A DNA stretch of 64,000 nt from Diphasiastrum complanatum (GCA_029204225.1 CM055097.1:33420804-33484803), one strand, 5' to 3'; counted from the first letter of the stretch, positions 1-13,987 are shown. Notes: generated by a model from the letters alone, not told the origin. Numbers and translations: made by a program.

Positions 1-19
1 GCACGACTGATTTCGTGTC

Positions 20-906
20 GTGTCGTGTCATCTTTTGTCAAAAAATTCAGGATTGAAAGCTAGCAAAGCTTTGGCATTCGAAACATTTTGTTTCTTCATT
101 CTCGACTCATCAGGATCTAACTTCCTAGCATGGAAGGTTAAGACCTCGCTGATATTAAAAGGAGAAGGATTTTTTCCCTGGGTAGATGGCACCAAGGAGA
201 TGCCTACAACTACAGGCAAGGAACTACGCGAATGGAGGTAGAAGAATGACAGGGCAGTAGCCGTGTTATCATTATCTATCGAGGATAGCCTGACTCTTGG
301 CCTGGCTACACTCTCTAAAGCAAAAGAGATGTGGGATACATTACTCACAAGAGTTCAGACGAAATCACGCAGTCAGATCATGCTACTCAGAGATCAGCTG
401 ACAAACTTGCAGTGGGATGGTAAAGACCTCACTTCCTTTATTAGGAAGATGAAGGATCTATTGCTTTCACTACACAATTCTGGATCAGAAAATGTAGTAT
501 CAGCAGAGAAGCAGCTTCCTATCTGTTGAGAGGCCTACCAAGATCCTTCCAGACAACCAGAATGCTACTAGCAAAGGATCCTACTATGACACTCGAAAAG
601 GCAGTAGTCGAGATTCGAGAAGAAGTCGAAGCTCAAGAGCATCTTGATCACAAGGATGCTTTTGATCAAGCTCTCTACAACAACAAGAGAGAGTCAGATC
701 GAAGGCAGGACCGAGATCAGCAAGTAGAAGGACCTAGCAAAGGCAAATTGAGGAACAAGGGAAAGCCGAAACTATAGAGTGGAGACAAGAAGACATGTGT
801 GAGATACAAACACGAAGGATATACTGTCGATTTGTGTTGGCTTAATCCGAAGATTGAGTGTATCCACTGTCATAAGAAGGGCCATGCAGCCATGGACTGC
901 CACTAG
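20..906 (+). pseudogene. Copia element A: gag remnant with zinc knuckle
   Basis: This is the capsid/nucleocapsid (gag) part of a Ty1/Copia retrotransposon. The start shows the usual gag opening (GSNFLAWK near position 113), followed by the helical UBN2-type region (KEMWDTLLTRVQ, then LRDQLTNLQW). The nucleocapsid ends in a canonical CX2CX4HX4C knuckle at 859-900. A second knuckle just upstream (about 794-842) has Tyr in place of the second Cys and of the His. The frame is broken: an in-frame TAG at 239-241, a frameshift between about 475 and 510, and a TAG at 775-777. No protease or integrase follows; a different repeat begins at 1133. It is an inactive fragment, and the family call is firm from the motif order. 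Confidence 0.85.
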
Positions 907-1132
907 AACCTGTTGAATTTATCTCCTCTACTCTCCTAAATCCTATTTTAATCTGCCTCCATTCATGCTGCATTTTTACGCATGTTGTCACACAGTCTGC
1001 ATATTTACATGTAAAATAAGACAAGCAAAAAACACGATTGTCTGCATAAATACAAGTAAATTTCCACAGACGAAAAAGGCGAAAAACACGACACTATGTT
1101 TTTACACGTGATTTGTGACAGGCAAAAAAGAC
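907..1132. other. Non-coding stretch with CACTAT/CGACAC motifs
   Basis: No gene is visible. Short motifs such as CGACACTA recur here. They resemble the sub-terminal motifs of the CACTA transposons further along the window, but no transposon end can be fixed. Confidence 0.3.
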
Positions 1133-1630
1133 GACACTACCTTACAAAATGCCGAAGGTGCCCTTACAGAAAAGCGAAGACGACCTATAAATCAAATCTT
1201 AAGGCATTTGTCATAGTGTCACATTTTTCGCATCTTCACCAACGTTCATTTTAGCAAAGGCTGACATCGTAGCCTTTTTACGCTTATCCCATACAATTGT
1301 GCAATCAGATTTGACAAATGTAGTAGCCACCCACGATCTCCTACAGACAGCACATCCACTTTGTACTTTCTTCATCACCACACTTGTAAAATTGTGTATA
1401 TATATTGAATACCATTTGCGTATTCCAAACCAGTAGTGAGAAAATACAGATGTGAGATAACAACGTGTGTGAAAATAATAGCATCTTAGAAGCTTATCAG
1501 AGATAGACGATGTAGATGCCCTCACACATTGATTCTTTTGTATTGTCAATAATAGGTTCATTCCTTTTACAGATTGGATTAGCTTTGTAGAGCACGTGGT
1601 TTCGCCTGCTATTGTCTTGTGCTCCACTGC
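1133..1630. repeat. Dispersed repeat R, copy 1
   Basis: About 495 bp that recurs at 6527-6977 with small deletions (about 30 bp and 13 bp missing from the second copy). Both copies start with CACTACCTTACAAAATG and end at TTGTGCTCC. Read on the minus strand the unit ends in GGTAGTG, like the 3' end of CACTA elements, but no matching opposite terminus is seen. The minus-strand reading frame of 138 codons in this copy is not kept in the second copy, so I do not call a gene. It may be a transposon-terminal fragment or part of an LTR. Confidence 0.7.
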
Positions 1631-2166
1631 ATTATTGACATGTATATTTTGGTATACTTAATCTTATAACAGATCTGTCTTGTTCTGCGTTCAGCCTTTG
1701 TGTCAATATTGTTAGCTTTTCTACATTCTGACTGACTCTCTTATTGCTCAATCTGGTAATCCATTCTTAGCGAATTATTATTAGTCTAGCTATTCGCGAC
1801 TAGTATTTAGTCTTGCCTTTCACGACTAATTTGCGACTGATTATAAGTTGAGCTCAGTCTAGCTCTTCACGAATCATTCGTGACAAATAATTTGTCTAGC
1901 TGTTTGCGACAAATTATCCTTCTGATGTTTTGTTGCTAAATGTTTGGCTACGTAATCAGATCGACCGTGATTTCTATCACTAACGTTCTGTTCGTTTTTT
2001 ATAGGCATAGTCATGCTTAGGAAAAGAATAATATAGCTCACTCCGTTGTGCACGGACACTTTTCATTCGAGTTCATTTCTCGTTCGAGTTTCGAGTTTGC
2101 TTCTTTTCGTGTTCGATTCTTTTCGAGCTATTTTAGTTTCTCACTCACACATCTTTTTTTTCCAAC
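1631..2166 (+). repeat. Probable 5' LTR of Copia element B
   Basis: The segment lies directly upstream of a tRNA-Met primer-binding site and ends in CCAACA, as an LTR should (…CA). Its left edge is not certain. Between about 1780 and 1920 it carries degenerate repeats of a GTCTAGCT…CGCGACT motif, the kind of short repeat often found in the U3 promoter part of Copia LTRs. No second LTR copy is present to confirm the boundary. Confidence 0.5.
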
Positions 2167-2167
2167 A

Positions 2168-2180
2168 TGGTATCAGAGCT
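2168..2180 (+). other. Copia primer-binding site (tRNA-Met)
   Basis: TGGTATCAGAGCT, the standard complement of the plant initiator tRNA-Met 3' end, one base after the inferred LTR end. Confidence 0.85.
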
Positions 2181-2323
2181 ATTTTCGTAGCCTGATAAGC
2201 TTCCACAGTAACAAGACTCTACTAGCTGATAGAGTAATTGTCTTCTTGTTCTATAATTCAGCACCAGATTTTCATACTTAAGTCACTGATAGTTTTTCCT
2301 ATCACTTAGACTAATCTTCCACA

Positions 2324-2988
2324 TGGATTCCCAAGGGAAAGCCAGTCCTATCATGGACAAGCTTGATGGAGCCAATTACCATCTGTGGAAATTTAAGATA
2401 AAAACTATACTAAAGAATTGTATGGCATTGTTACAGGTGTAGAAGGGAAACCCGAAGCAGATGATGCAACAATCGCCAGATGGAAGCTGAAGGATGGAAA
2501 GGCTTTTGCGCTGATCATCCTCAACATTATGGATACCCAGATTGGCCATGTATCTGAGGCCCATACATCAAAAGAAGTCTGGGACATCTTGAGCAAACCA
2601 TACGAAGTGCGAGATATAGCTTCCAAGCTACATCTCAGGAAGAAATTTTACTCCCTCAAGATGGCAAATGGTGATTCCCTGTAGAATCACATCAATCGAT
2701 TCAAGAACCTGCTAAGATAAATGGCCGCTGTCGAATCTAGCATAGACGATTAAGGTGCGGTGATGCAACTGCTTACAAGCTTGCTAAGCTCATACGATAG
2801 CTGGGTGGTGATCATCACGACACATCCATAATTGACTCTTTTGAGAGTCATTACTATGTTGTTGCAGGAAGACACGCGGAGGAACGAAGCCTCAAATTCC
2901 TCAGCTGATTCTCACGCTTTATACACCAAGAAGAGCACGACTAAGTAGAAGAAGAAGAAAGGCTCGAAGCAATCAAAGCTAGACCAAC
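2324..2988 (+). pseudogene. Copia element B: gag remnant
   Basis: Gag of a Copia element, starting at an ATG about 145 bp after the primer-binding site. The N-terminal signature (LDGANYHLWKFKI) and the later alpha-helical part (TSKEVWDILSKPYE, KLHLRKKFYSLKM) are typical. There is a frameshift near 2415, a TAG at 2682-2684 and several further stops before 2988. No knuckle is reached: at about 2989 the sequence switches to the post-integrase region of another Copia element. The reverse transcriptase of probably the same element resumes at 5478, so the element was interrupted and also lost protease and integrase. Confidence 0.8.
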
Positions 2989-3345
2989 AAAGTGATTGTT
3001 GGTAGAGATGTCATTTTTGATGAGGGAAACATTCCAAAGGTGTCTTCAAGCATGATTGATGGTAAAGTAGATGGTTCTAACATTCTTGATGTTGATGAGA
3101 AGGATCCTACTTTGGATGGTGGTGATGATGGACCTTCATCAAGTCAAAAGCCAAGGAGAACATCAAGAGAAAGACAAGTACCTTCAAGGCTCACATATGA
3201 TCAAAAGGGTAAGCAAGTAGTTTCTGGAAATTATGTTGCTTTCCTAACCTCTTTGGATGAGCCTACAAGTGTAGATCAAGCAAGGAAAGAAGAGGAGTGG
3301 TTCCAAGCAATGGATCTTGAGTATCAATCTCTTATGAAAAGTGGA
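2989..3345 (+). pseudogene. Copia element N: integrase C-terminal tail and start of RT
   Basis: The frame opens with GRDVIFDE, the conserved motif that follows the Copia integrase core, then an acidic Ser-rich linker and the RRTSRERQVPSRL stretch that precedes reverse transcriptase. The start of the RT region (KEEEWFQAMDLEYQSLMKSGT) is clear up to about 3345. There the similarity stops abruptly, but the reading frame stays open to 3598-3600 through unrelated sequence. Element N is truncated at its 5' side: no LTR, gag, protease or integrase core is present. Confidence 0.75.
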
Positions 3346-4244
3346 ACATCTTTTGGAAGATCTTCTTGTGTACATGGAGCTATGCAAGTGGATGGATGTT
3401 ATCTTGCTGTAAAATCAAGTAATGGATCTGGAAAACAAAGTTTTTTCAATGACTTTGATGGTCAAGTTGAAGATCAAGAGGTTGATCTCAAAGCACTTCA
3501 ACTAGTCAAAAGGGAAGGTGACAATTTGGAGCTAGTCAAGAGCATCAAAGGAGAGGTAATTGGCAAAGGTGTTATGGATCCGTTTTTACAGCATATTTAA
3601 GACTCAAGTAAGGTCAAAGGATCAGCAAGGAAGTGTTGTTCAAGTTTACTTTACTTGTTCTATCTCATGTTTGAGCAATTTCATGTGGATGTGTGCAAAT
3701 TGTCAAGATATGGTAAAACTAGCTACATTGGTGAGCATTGTTTTGATGTTGGATTTGTATTAGCATTCTTGGCTGATTTTGCTGATGAAAATGAAGCTAT
3801 TGGAGGTTCATTATGGAGTCACTCATTCATGGTCAAGTCATCAAGGTTTGATGGTTTCTTGTGGCAAGATGAAGATGGAGGCTCATTCATGGAGTATTAT
3901 GGTGGATACAAGGCAACAAAGGACAAAGGAGGAGGAGACATGCAAGCAAAAGTTGATCACTCACATTTATTGTTTGTTTGCTGTATTTTTTCAGAGAGTT
4001 CAGGGTTGGAAGCATGGTGGAATCATCTCACTTACATTCTATTTGATTCTTCATGTTCTAGTCACATTTTTACATGTAAAATTGATGTAAGAAATAGTGA
4101 AGCATCCCAAGTGGACACTATTCTCTATATCAATTATGGTTGTTTCTATTTTGAGCATTACATGATCATTGAAAAGAGATCTATTCTTAGGAGTAAGATC
4201 ATTCTTATGATGGATCAAAGTTCTATTGGCAAAAACTATGCTAG
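3346..4244 (+). other. About 900 bp non-Copia sequence replacing the RT domain
   Basis: Exactly where reverse transcriptase should lie, between the RT start (3345) and RNase H (4245), the element carries sequence I cannot match to any retroelement domain. It holds two long overlapping open frames: the continuation of the upstream frame to 3600, and 3655-4260 (201 codons, partly hydrophobic). Composition is rich in ATG, GATGG and TCAAG words. It may be captured host DNA or a diverged spacer. I do not recognise a protein. Confidence 0.55.
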
Positions 4245-4832
4245 GAGCATTGGAAGCTAGGAAAGCGAGTTTTGAGGTACATCATTGTAACTCGAGATTT
4301 TGGCATATTGTATGAGGGATCATCACCTAATCTTTTTGGATTCTCAGATTCGGACTATGCTGGAGATATAATGGATAGGAAATCCATTAGTTCTTATTGT
4401 ATTTTCATAGGTGATGGAGCTATATCATGGATGTCAAAGAAACAAGCCACTATCTCATTGTCATCTAGTGAGGCCGAGTACAAAGCTCTTACACATTGCA
4501 CAAAGGAGATGGTATGGATCAAAAGGATGATCAAGGATCTTCACTTGTTGGATTTTTCAGAGATCCCAATCATCTTTTGCGACAATCAATCAGCCCAAAG
4601 AATGGCATCCAATCCTATCTTTCATGCTAGGAGCAAGCATATTGAGATACAATATCATTTTGTGAGGGAGCGAGTCATTGCAAAGGAGGTGGAGCTTCAA
4701 CATGTGCCTTCAAGGGAATGTGTAGCTGATATCTTCACCAAAGCATTGGGAAAAGACTTGTTCATGAAGCATAGGACTTCACTTGGAGTATTATCAAAGT
4801 CTATGCTAAAACTAGTTGAAGAGGGAGTGTGA
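4245..4832 (+). pseudogene. Copia element N: RNase H domain
   Basis: The end of the Copia polyprotein. The frame enters at HWKLGKRVLRYI, then shows the RNase H core: FSDSDYAGD, the DRKSISSY stretch, SKKQATISLSSSEAEY, the CDNQSA motif and HARSKHIEI, ending ADIFTKAL and a TGA at 4830-4832. It is open for about 195 codons without a stop, clearly less decayed than its host element B. The stop overlaps the start of the 3' LTR at 4829, which is a normal Copia arrangement. The element as a whole cannot move on its own because RT and the 5' half are missing. Confidence 0.85.
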
Positions 4833-5477
4833 AAGATTCAACTAGTTTCATCACATTTTGCAATATTTTCATATTTGGCATATTGAGGCCAAAACTTGTT
4901 TTAGACTTAGAGGTTGACTTTTTAAAGTTCATTAGTCTTAATTTCATTTGAATAGACACTTTTTGAAAGTGTGGGAAAGATAGAATGCGAGTTTGAGTAG
5001 ATTCAATTTGAATAAGTTGGGTACATTGAATCTAGACCCAAAATTGGTAGGGTTAGCATTTTGGTGGGAAAGCCAAGTGGCCAAATAGGGTTTGGACCTG
5101 CTATAAAAGGATGTAACTCATGGAGAGAGTCATCTTGTCTCTTCTCTATCTCATTTCATGCTTATACATGGTTCTCTTGGGTTCTACTATCCATTGGTGC
5201 ACTATCTTGGTGATTACTTGCAATTCTATGTGTAGAATGATCTATATTTGCTATTTTTGGATCCACACGTGTGAAATACAGTAGCTTGCTGGTTTTGTAT
5301 GGACAGCAACAGTACATAATCATTTCATTCAATTTTGATCAAGTTCTATCAGTGTTTGCATCTCAAATTGTGTGTAGATGCTGATTTTTCTACATTGGTG
5401 AAATTGGTAGTGTATTTCTCTTTCTAACCAAAGATCATTCAAGTAGACTGGATCTTAAGGATTTGAAATCTTTCACA
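4829..5477 (+). repeat. 3' LTR of Copia element N
   Basis: A 649 bp LTR bounded by inverted ends TGTGAAAGAT and ATCTTTCACA. A purine tract (AAGAGGGAG) lies just upstream, as required for plus-strand priming. The RT sequence of the host element B resumes in the very next bases. No 5' LTR partner is in the window. Confidence 0.85.
5102..5109 (+). promoter_or_regulatory. TATA box in LTR N
   Basis: TATAAAAG about 270 bp into the LTR, where the retrotransposon promoter is expected. Confidence 0.55.
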
Positions 5478-6526
5478 CTTTACATCCTGAAATAGTCTGC
5501 CAAAGCTTGGTTTCAGAGGATCAACACATTCCTCATCGAACAAGGATTCCAACCAAGCACTATTGATTGCAACGTCTATTTCAAGTCAGTGCAACAATCC
5601 TTTATTGTCATCATCTTATATGTGGATGATACGTTGTTTTTCAGCAAGAATACCAATTTGGTCAAGTATTCTAAGCAAATGTTATTTTCAGAGTTTGACA
5701 TGACTGATCTAGGCGAAGCTCACTTCTGTCTGGGCATTCAGATCCACAGAGACAGAGCGAGATGACTGATTTATATCACTCAACAAAGGTATCTTTACAA
5801 TGTTCTTAACTGATACAATCTAATGAATTGTAAATTAGCTCACTCACCAATGGATCCAGGACTGCATTTGTCAAAGGACCAATGTCCCCAGACCAAGCAA
5901 GAAGGGAGCAGAAGAAAGAGTATCCTTATCGATCAATACTTGGATCTCTCATGTATGCAATGGTTTGTACAAGACCAAATATCTCTTTTGCAGTAAACTC
6001 ACTCAGCCAATATATGGCTAATCCTGGCATTACCCATTGGAAGTCTCTCATAAGAGTCATGAGGTATATTCGAGCTACCATGGACCAGTGCATCTACTAT
6101 GGAGATGTCAGCAACGACAATCTTCATCAGCTTAGTGGATATTCTGATGCAAGCTGGAAAGGAGATGTAGACAATCGTAAGTCCACATCTGGATTTACAT
6201 TCTTCTTCATCAGCGGTCCTGTCTCATGGAACAATCGTAAGCAAACCTCTATCGCACTTTCTTCTGTAAAATCAGATACATTGCTACTTCTCAATCTATT
6301 AAGGAACGTTTTGGTTGAAAAATTTACTGTCAGACATTAATTTGTATCAGTACAGCCCCACAATTCCATTATGTGATAATCAGAGTGCTATTGCCTTATC
6401 GGCCAACTCTAGATTTCACTCTAGGAGTAAGCACACTGAAATCAGATATCACTACATCAGGGGTAAGGTTCTCAACAAGGAAGTGAGCTTAACATACTAT
6501 AGAACGCAAGACATGGTTGCAACAAC
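5478..6526 (+). pseudogene. Copia element B: RT palm to RNase H remnant
   Basis: The polymerase part of a Copia element. It begins just before the AWFQRINTFLIEQGF block, carries the catalytic YVDD at 5619-5630 and the FDMTDLGEAHFCLGIQI block, then RNase H (YSDASWKGD, SWNNRKQTSIALSS, CDNQSAIALS, HSRSKHTEIRYHYIR). Several stops and frameshifts break it: a TAG at its start, a TGA near 5763, frame changes near 5880 and 6315. RNase H is cut at 6526 where repeat R copy 2 begins, so the C-terminus and 3' LTR are missing. It probably belongs with the gag at 2324-2988. Confidence 0.85.
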
Positions 6527-6977
6527 ACTACCTTACAAAATGTCGAAGGTGCCCTTATAGAAAAGCAAAGGCACCCTATAAATCAAATCTTAAGGCAATG
6601 TTGCATTTTTCGCATCTTCACCAACGTTCATTTCAGCAAAGGCTGACGTCACAGCCTTTTTACACTCATTCCATGCAACTGTGCAAACAGATTTGACAAC
6701 GACAGCACATCCACTTTGTACTTTCTTCATCTGCACACCTGTAAAATTGTGTATATATATTGAATATCATTTGCATATTCCAAACTATTAGTGAGAAAAT
6801 ATAGATGTGAGATAGCAACGTGTGTGAAAATAATAGCATCAGAGGCCTATCAGAGATAGATGAAGTAGATGCCCTTGTGCATTGATTCTTTTGTATTGTC
6901 AATAATAGGTTCATTTCTTTTATAGATTGAAATAGCTTTATAGAGCACGCGATTTTGTCCGCTATTGTTTTGTGCTC
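6527..6977. repeat. Dispersed repeat R, copy 2
   Basis: Second copy of the repeat at 1133-1630, same orientation. It sits between a Copia RNase H fragment (left) and a Copia RT fragment (right), so its edges can be placed within a few bases: it starts ACACTACC and ends GTGCTCC. Confidence 0.75.
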
Positions 6978-7229
6978 CGTGAGCTAGATGAAGAAGTCTA
7001 CATGGATCAACCTCTAGGCTACATCTCGAATTCACTTCCTACTTATGCATGCAGAATGCACAGGAGTATCTACGGTCTGAAGCAATCAGTGTGACAATGG
7101 TATAAGAAGAAAGATCAAGCCCTGAAATCCTTAGGATTCAAGGCATTAATAGCTGATTCCAATGTTTATGTAAAAATTACAGATGGGAAGATCATCATCG
7201 TAGCTGCATATGTGGACGACACTCTTCCA
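6978..7229 (+). pseudogene. Copia RT fragment
   Basis: About 84 codons of reverse transcriptase: LDEEVYMDQPLGY, then IYGLKQSV, and the catalytic YVDD at 7209-7220. One TGA interrupts it near 7093. Domain order relative to 5478-6526 is wrong for one element, since this part of RT should precede RNase H. It is therefore another element or a rearranged piece. Confidence 0.8.
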
Positions 7230-9363
7230 TCAATGTATGTATACTTTCCATGTCCCACCACCCTCACCCATCTCTTCTCTCTCTTTTATGGAGTATGAAT
7301 TTGAATGAAAACAATTTAATGTAATAACAAAACTATTTTGATACTACCATAAACACAACTCTTATCATTCACAAGTGTGAAAAATTAATGATAAAGAAAG
7401 ATTGCTTCATTGCCTATTATCAAAACTCAGATAATAATAATATAAATAATAGAAATAGTAGAACAAGACAAGTCATGTTTCAAATTGTTGAATGTAGTAT
7501 GTATTGCTGAATGATGAAAATACATTTGTTGTCTACTCTGATTGCACTATATTAATAGCGCATCTAACTTTGCTATGATTTTTGCTCACACAAACTGTAA
7601 TCACGATAGCTTGTTAACGATCAGTCTACATCTATGGCAGAACAAAGAGAGAGGAGAAGATGAAGAGTGACTACTCCTAAAACTTGAATTGAACTAAATT
7701 CAATGTTATGAATTGATGAGATAAAATGAATTAATCTATTGATCTATTTATAGTTGTTGATGGCACAACCCTAATGGAATGTGAAGTTTTCCACCCGATA
7801 GATGCCACATGGAGATACATGATTGGACCCAAAATATGTAATGGATAAGACTCCACAACCAAATATGATGAAGTCATTATTTGGTAAGTCTCTGTCTTGA
7901 CAATACATGTATTTCTATAGATGGTTTTCGACACTATCTCGACAATGCGAGTAAAACTGCAGAGTAGTTTCACATTACAAAATGATTGAAGGAATGAAAT
8001 CTAACAATCTTAGTACTAATGATCTATAACCTTTGCATCCAAGCGTAATAGATGGTACATTTTTCAAACTTCAAGATACAATTATTAAGATTAATAGTAG
8101 ATTGTCCTTTCAATCTCCCTTGGGAAGATTAATGTCAAGAGGAGAAGAGCTAGATCCAGAGAAGCCTAGATTAAGTGAAAAGCAAATCAAGAGCAAAAGA
8201 AACCTCATCGCCTCACAAATAACAACCAAAGATGAGCAAACCCCCAAGATTTCGGCATGATTCCACCTCTAGATCCTACACTTAAGGCTAGTGTTGGCAT
8301 TTTCAATCAAATTAGCTCATGTCTATAGGACATCTTAAGTATTGGTCAACACTTTATGTTTCTAATGCGATTGAGCATCGTGATCTAGATGTTGGATGTT
8401 ATATCCATTGCATGCAGCAAGATGAAAGGATAAAAGATAAAGGAGAAAGCAATTCCATCCACAGCCTATTCTACAGAACAACAAGCTTGAAATCACTTAT
8501 GTGCTTTCATGATCATGGTGAAAAAATTCTTATGGCAATAGCATGCCCTAGTACTATGCCCATCTGTGAATTTCTATTTCTTGTTAGGTGGATGGTGAGT
8601 TTTGAATGTACCCATGATAGGCTTGCACCTATGTTGGATAGATTGTGGTAGGAGACTCCATACTTGAGAGCTCACAATAGATCGTGTTGAGATGTAGTTC
8701 CACTACATAGGGGTGAATATGTAATTGATTCCATACTCAATTGGATGTGTGTTTTATCTGATGTCTTCAGTTGGTAATCATATTTAATTGTATTGGAACT
8801 CTTTGTACGAAGTCTTGTCCAAACTTGTCTTGGTGGAATCCACAATTTTGTGCTCATGAGTTCTACTCAACTTTCATGGCTATGAAAATTTCATATTTTT
8901 TTGGTTTAACATTTTATCGTAGTATACCATTTACAAAAGTTGCATACAACAAATCTTATCCTAGTTTTTTATAGCGTGTAAAAATTATAAGAAAACATTT
9001 CTTTCAACATTTATGCAAGGAATTGGTCTTTTAAAAATGCCTATGGGAAGGCTTTACATTGCTCAAAAAGAAGGCCATGAAAAAGTTTACAATATGATAC
9101 TCAATTCAGCTTTTATCTAGTGTAGAATCTCATGCAACACCAAAAAATTACTTTGTTTGTGTCATCTACGGTTTGGTTTATGTTGAGAGACCATGCACTC
9201 TATGGGTTAATCAAATTGGTTAGGTAACATCTCGTTGCAATTGTGTGATGAAGAATCTCTATATTGTAAGCATATGTTGCTCAACATCAAACCAACTTAG
9301 CTAGCCAAATGACTATGCTACTCACTAAAAGCGACCTTCCCACGAATTTGTCTATATACAATT
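7230..9363. other. No recognisable gene
   Basis: AT-rich sequence. Open frames at 8033-8260 and 8319-8651 (75 and 110 codons) match nothing I recognise and show no conserved motif. I treat them as chance frames. Confidence 0.5.
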
Positions 9364-12221
<2,858 letters not shown>

Positions 12222-13940
12222 ATGAAGAAAACAATAAGCACAGATGACGCGTCAGCTTTCCGTTCCATAAGAATCTGCTGCTGCGAGAATCGAGCTGATC
12301 AAACTGTTGTCTCGAATCTCGGGGGATGCCTATTACAGAGCACAGGTTCCTTTCCTTATTTTCTGCTCCTGGCTTATGAGACGGGCTGGGTGATCCGATC
12401 TGCAGCTCTCCTTCTGGTTTCACCAATAGCATGGCTTCTGCACAATTTTTCGTTCGAAGAAGTAGCTATCAAGATCTTCATATTTCTAGCATTTGCAGGA
12501 GTGAAGATGTCTCAAATCGAGATGCTTTCTCGAAGTGTACTTCCGAAATTCTTCTCCGATGATATTCATACTGACACCTTAAGGGTCTTCTCCTCATTTG
12601 GAAGGAGGTACATCGTCACAGAACTTCCTCGAGTCCTGGTGGAACCATTTGCAAAAGAGCATCTCGGAGCAGCAGGCGTGATCGGCACTGAGCTTGAACT
12701 AAGTGCTAGTGGCCGAGCAACTGGATTCGTCAGGAGACCTGGAATTGTAGCTGGTGTCAAAAGAAATAGCGTCCTAAAGTCAGCCTTTGCAGAGGACAAT
12801 GTTCTGGACGTGGGTATCACTAATCGTAAAGATTATACTTCAATGTGTATGTTCAAGGTGATTGATTATTCCTTTTCGTCAATATTTTTGAGAGTAAAAG
12901 CATCTGCACTGATGTCTAGGATTCTCTGGAATATGAAACCATAGATATCGATGCATATAGCATTAAATGTCACTATCTGTTTTAGGCGGCACTGAAGACA
13001 GTGAGGGGTGTTGTGATGAATGCAGGAAGTTTATATTGTTTCATCCAAGCTGAAAACGAGGAGCCCATCGGGGGAGCCCGGGGAGGGGCCACTCCTCAAG
13101 CCTATCGTTTTCCATGATGGGCGCCTAGTGCAACGACCGACACCTCTAGTAGCTCTCCTCATATTAATTTGGATCCCCTTCGGGTTTTTGCTTGCGGTGA
13201 TCAGAATCATGGCTGCACAGATTGTTCCAATGTCCCTTCTCTATTACGCTTATGCATTGCTAGGTGTGAGAATCATTGTGTCGGGTACACCTCCAACTGC
13301 AGTCAATGGAAACAAGAAGAAGACCGGTGTACTCTTTGTGTGCTCCCATCGAACTCTACTGGATCCAATCTTTCTATCAATAGCTCTGAGAAGGCCAGTT
13401 ACTGCTGTGACATATTCTATCTCACGTCTTTCTGAATTTTTATCGCCTGTCCCGACAGTTTCACTGACACGCTGCAAACAAGAAGATGCAAACAATATCA
13501 AGACATTCCTGGAAGAAGGTGACCTTGCTATCTGTCCAGAAGGCACCACATGCCGCACTCCTCATCTGTTGCGCTTCAGCTCTATGTTTGCTGAGTTGAC
13601 GGACAAGATTGTACCAATAGCCATGGTGAACCGAACGAGCATGTTCCATGCAACAAGTTCAGGCAGCTGGAAGGCAATGGATCCTTTCTACTTCTTCATG
13701 AACCCCTTTCCATCTTACGAGGTTACATTTTTGAGGCAGCTGCCCCGGGAGCAAACTTGCTCAGGGGACATGTCACCACACGATGTTGCCAATAACATCC
13801 AACGACTGCTGGCTAAAGAACTGAGTTTTGAATGCACCACTCTAACTCGCAAAGATAAATACTTAGCACTTGCTGGAACCGATGGTAGCTTTCCCGTTCG
13901 TGGTTGTACCTTCAAAAAGAGCAGCACAAAATTTCTCTAG
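12222..13940 (+). CDS. GPAT: sn-glycerol-3-phosphate acyltransferase, plant extracellular-lipid type (two exons)
   Basis: The protein transfers an acyl group to glycerol-3-phosphate at the ER membrane. Plant members supply cutin, suberin and related polymers. Exon 1 is 12222-12857 and exon 2 is 13026-13940, joined in phase 0 across a 168 bp GT-AG intron, giving 516 residues, the usual family length. The N-terminal HAD-like half is residues 25-212 with hydrophobic segments near 43-70 and 80-95. The acyltransferase half has block I SHRTLLD (319-325, H320 and D325 kept), the RPVTAVTYS block (335-343), block III PEGTTCR (383-389) and block IV VPIA (408-411). In the phosphatase motif I position the sequence is NLGGCL (32-37): both Asp residues of DxDGT are absent. 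It should therefore lack the phosphatase of the GPAT4/6/8 type. The start is fixed by an in-frame stop just upstream. No frame damage is seen. Confidence 0.93.
12858..13025 (+). other. GPAT intron
   Basis: Begins GTGATT and ends ATGCAG. Removing it joins the SMCMFK end of exon 1 to EVYIV in frame, matching the layout of plant GPATs. Confidence 0.9.
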
Positions 13941-13987
13941 TAACCGTTCATAGAACCGATGGTAGCTTTCCCGTTCGTGGTCGTACC
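13876..13987 (+). repeat. 35 bp direct repeat at the GPAT 3' end
   Basis: A 35 bp unit beginning GAACCGATGGTAGC occurs at 13876-13910, inside the last codons, and again at 13953-13987 after the stop. The period is 77 bp and one base differs. Confidence 0.95.

Noticed and set aside
1211-1627. 138-codon minus-strand frame in repeat R
   Set aside because: The frame is not preserved in copy 2 at 6527-6977 and no domain is recognised.
3655-4260. 201-codon frame considered as a captured host gene
   Set aside because: The open frame is real, but I see no domain and the start Met is arbitrary, so it is reported only as an unexplained segment.
8033-8651. Two open frames (75 and 110 codons) considered as small genes
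   Set aside because: No start context, motif, splice support or second copy; length is within chance expectation for AT-rich DNA.
12566-13649. Minus-strand frames opposite the GPAT exons
   Set aside because: They are antisense shadows of a well-supported gene.
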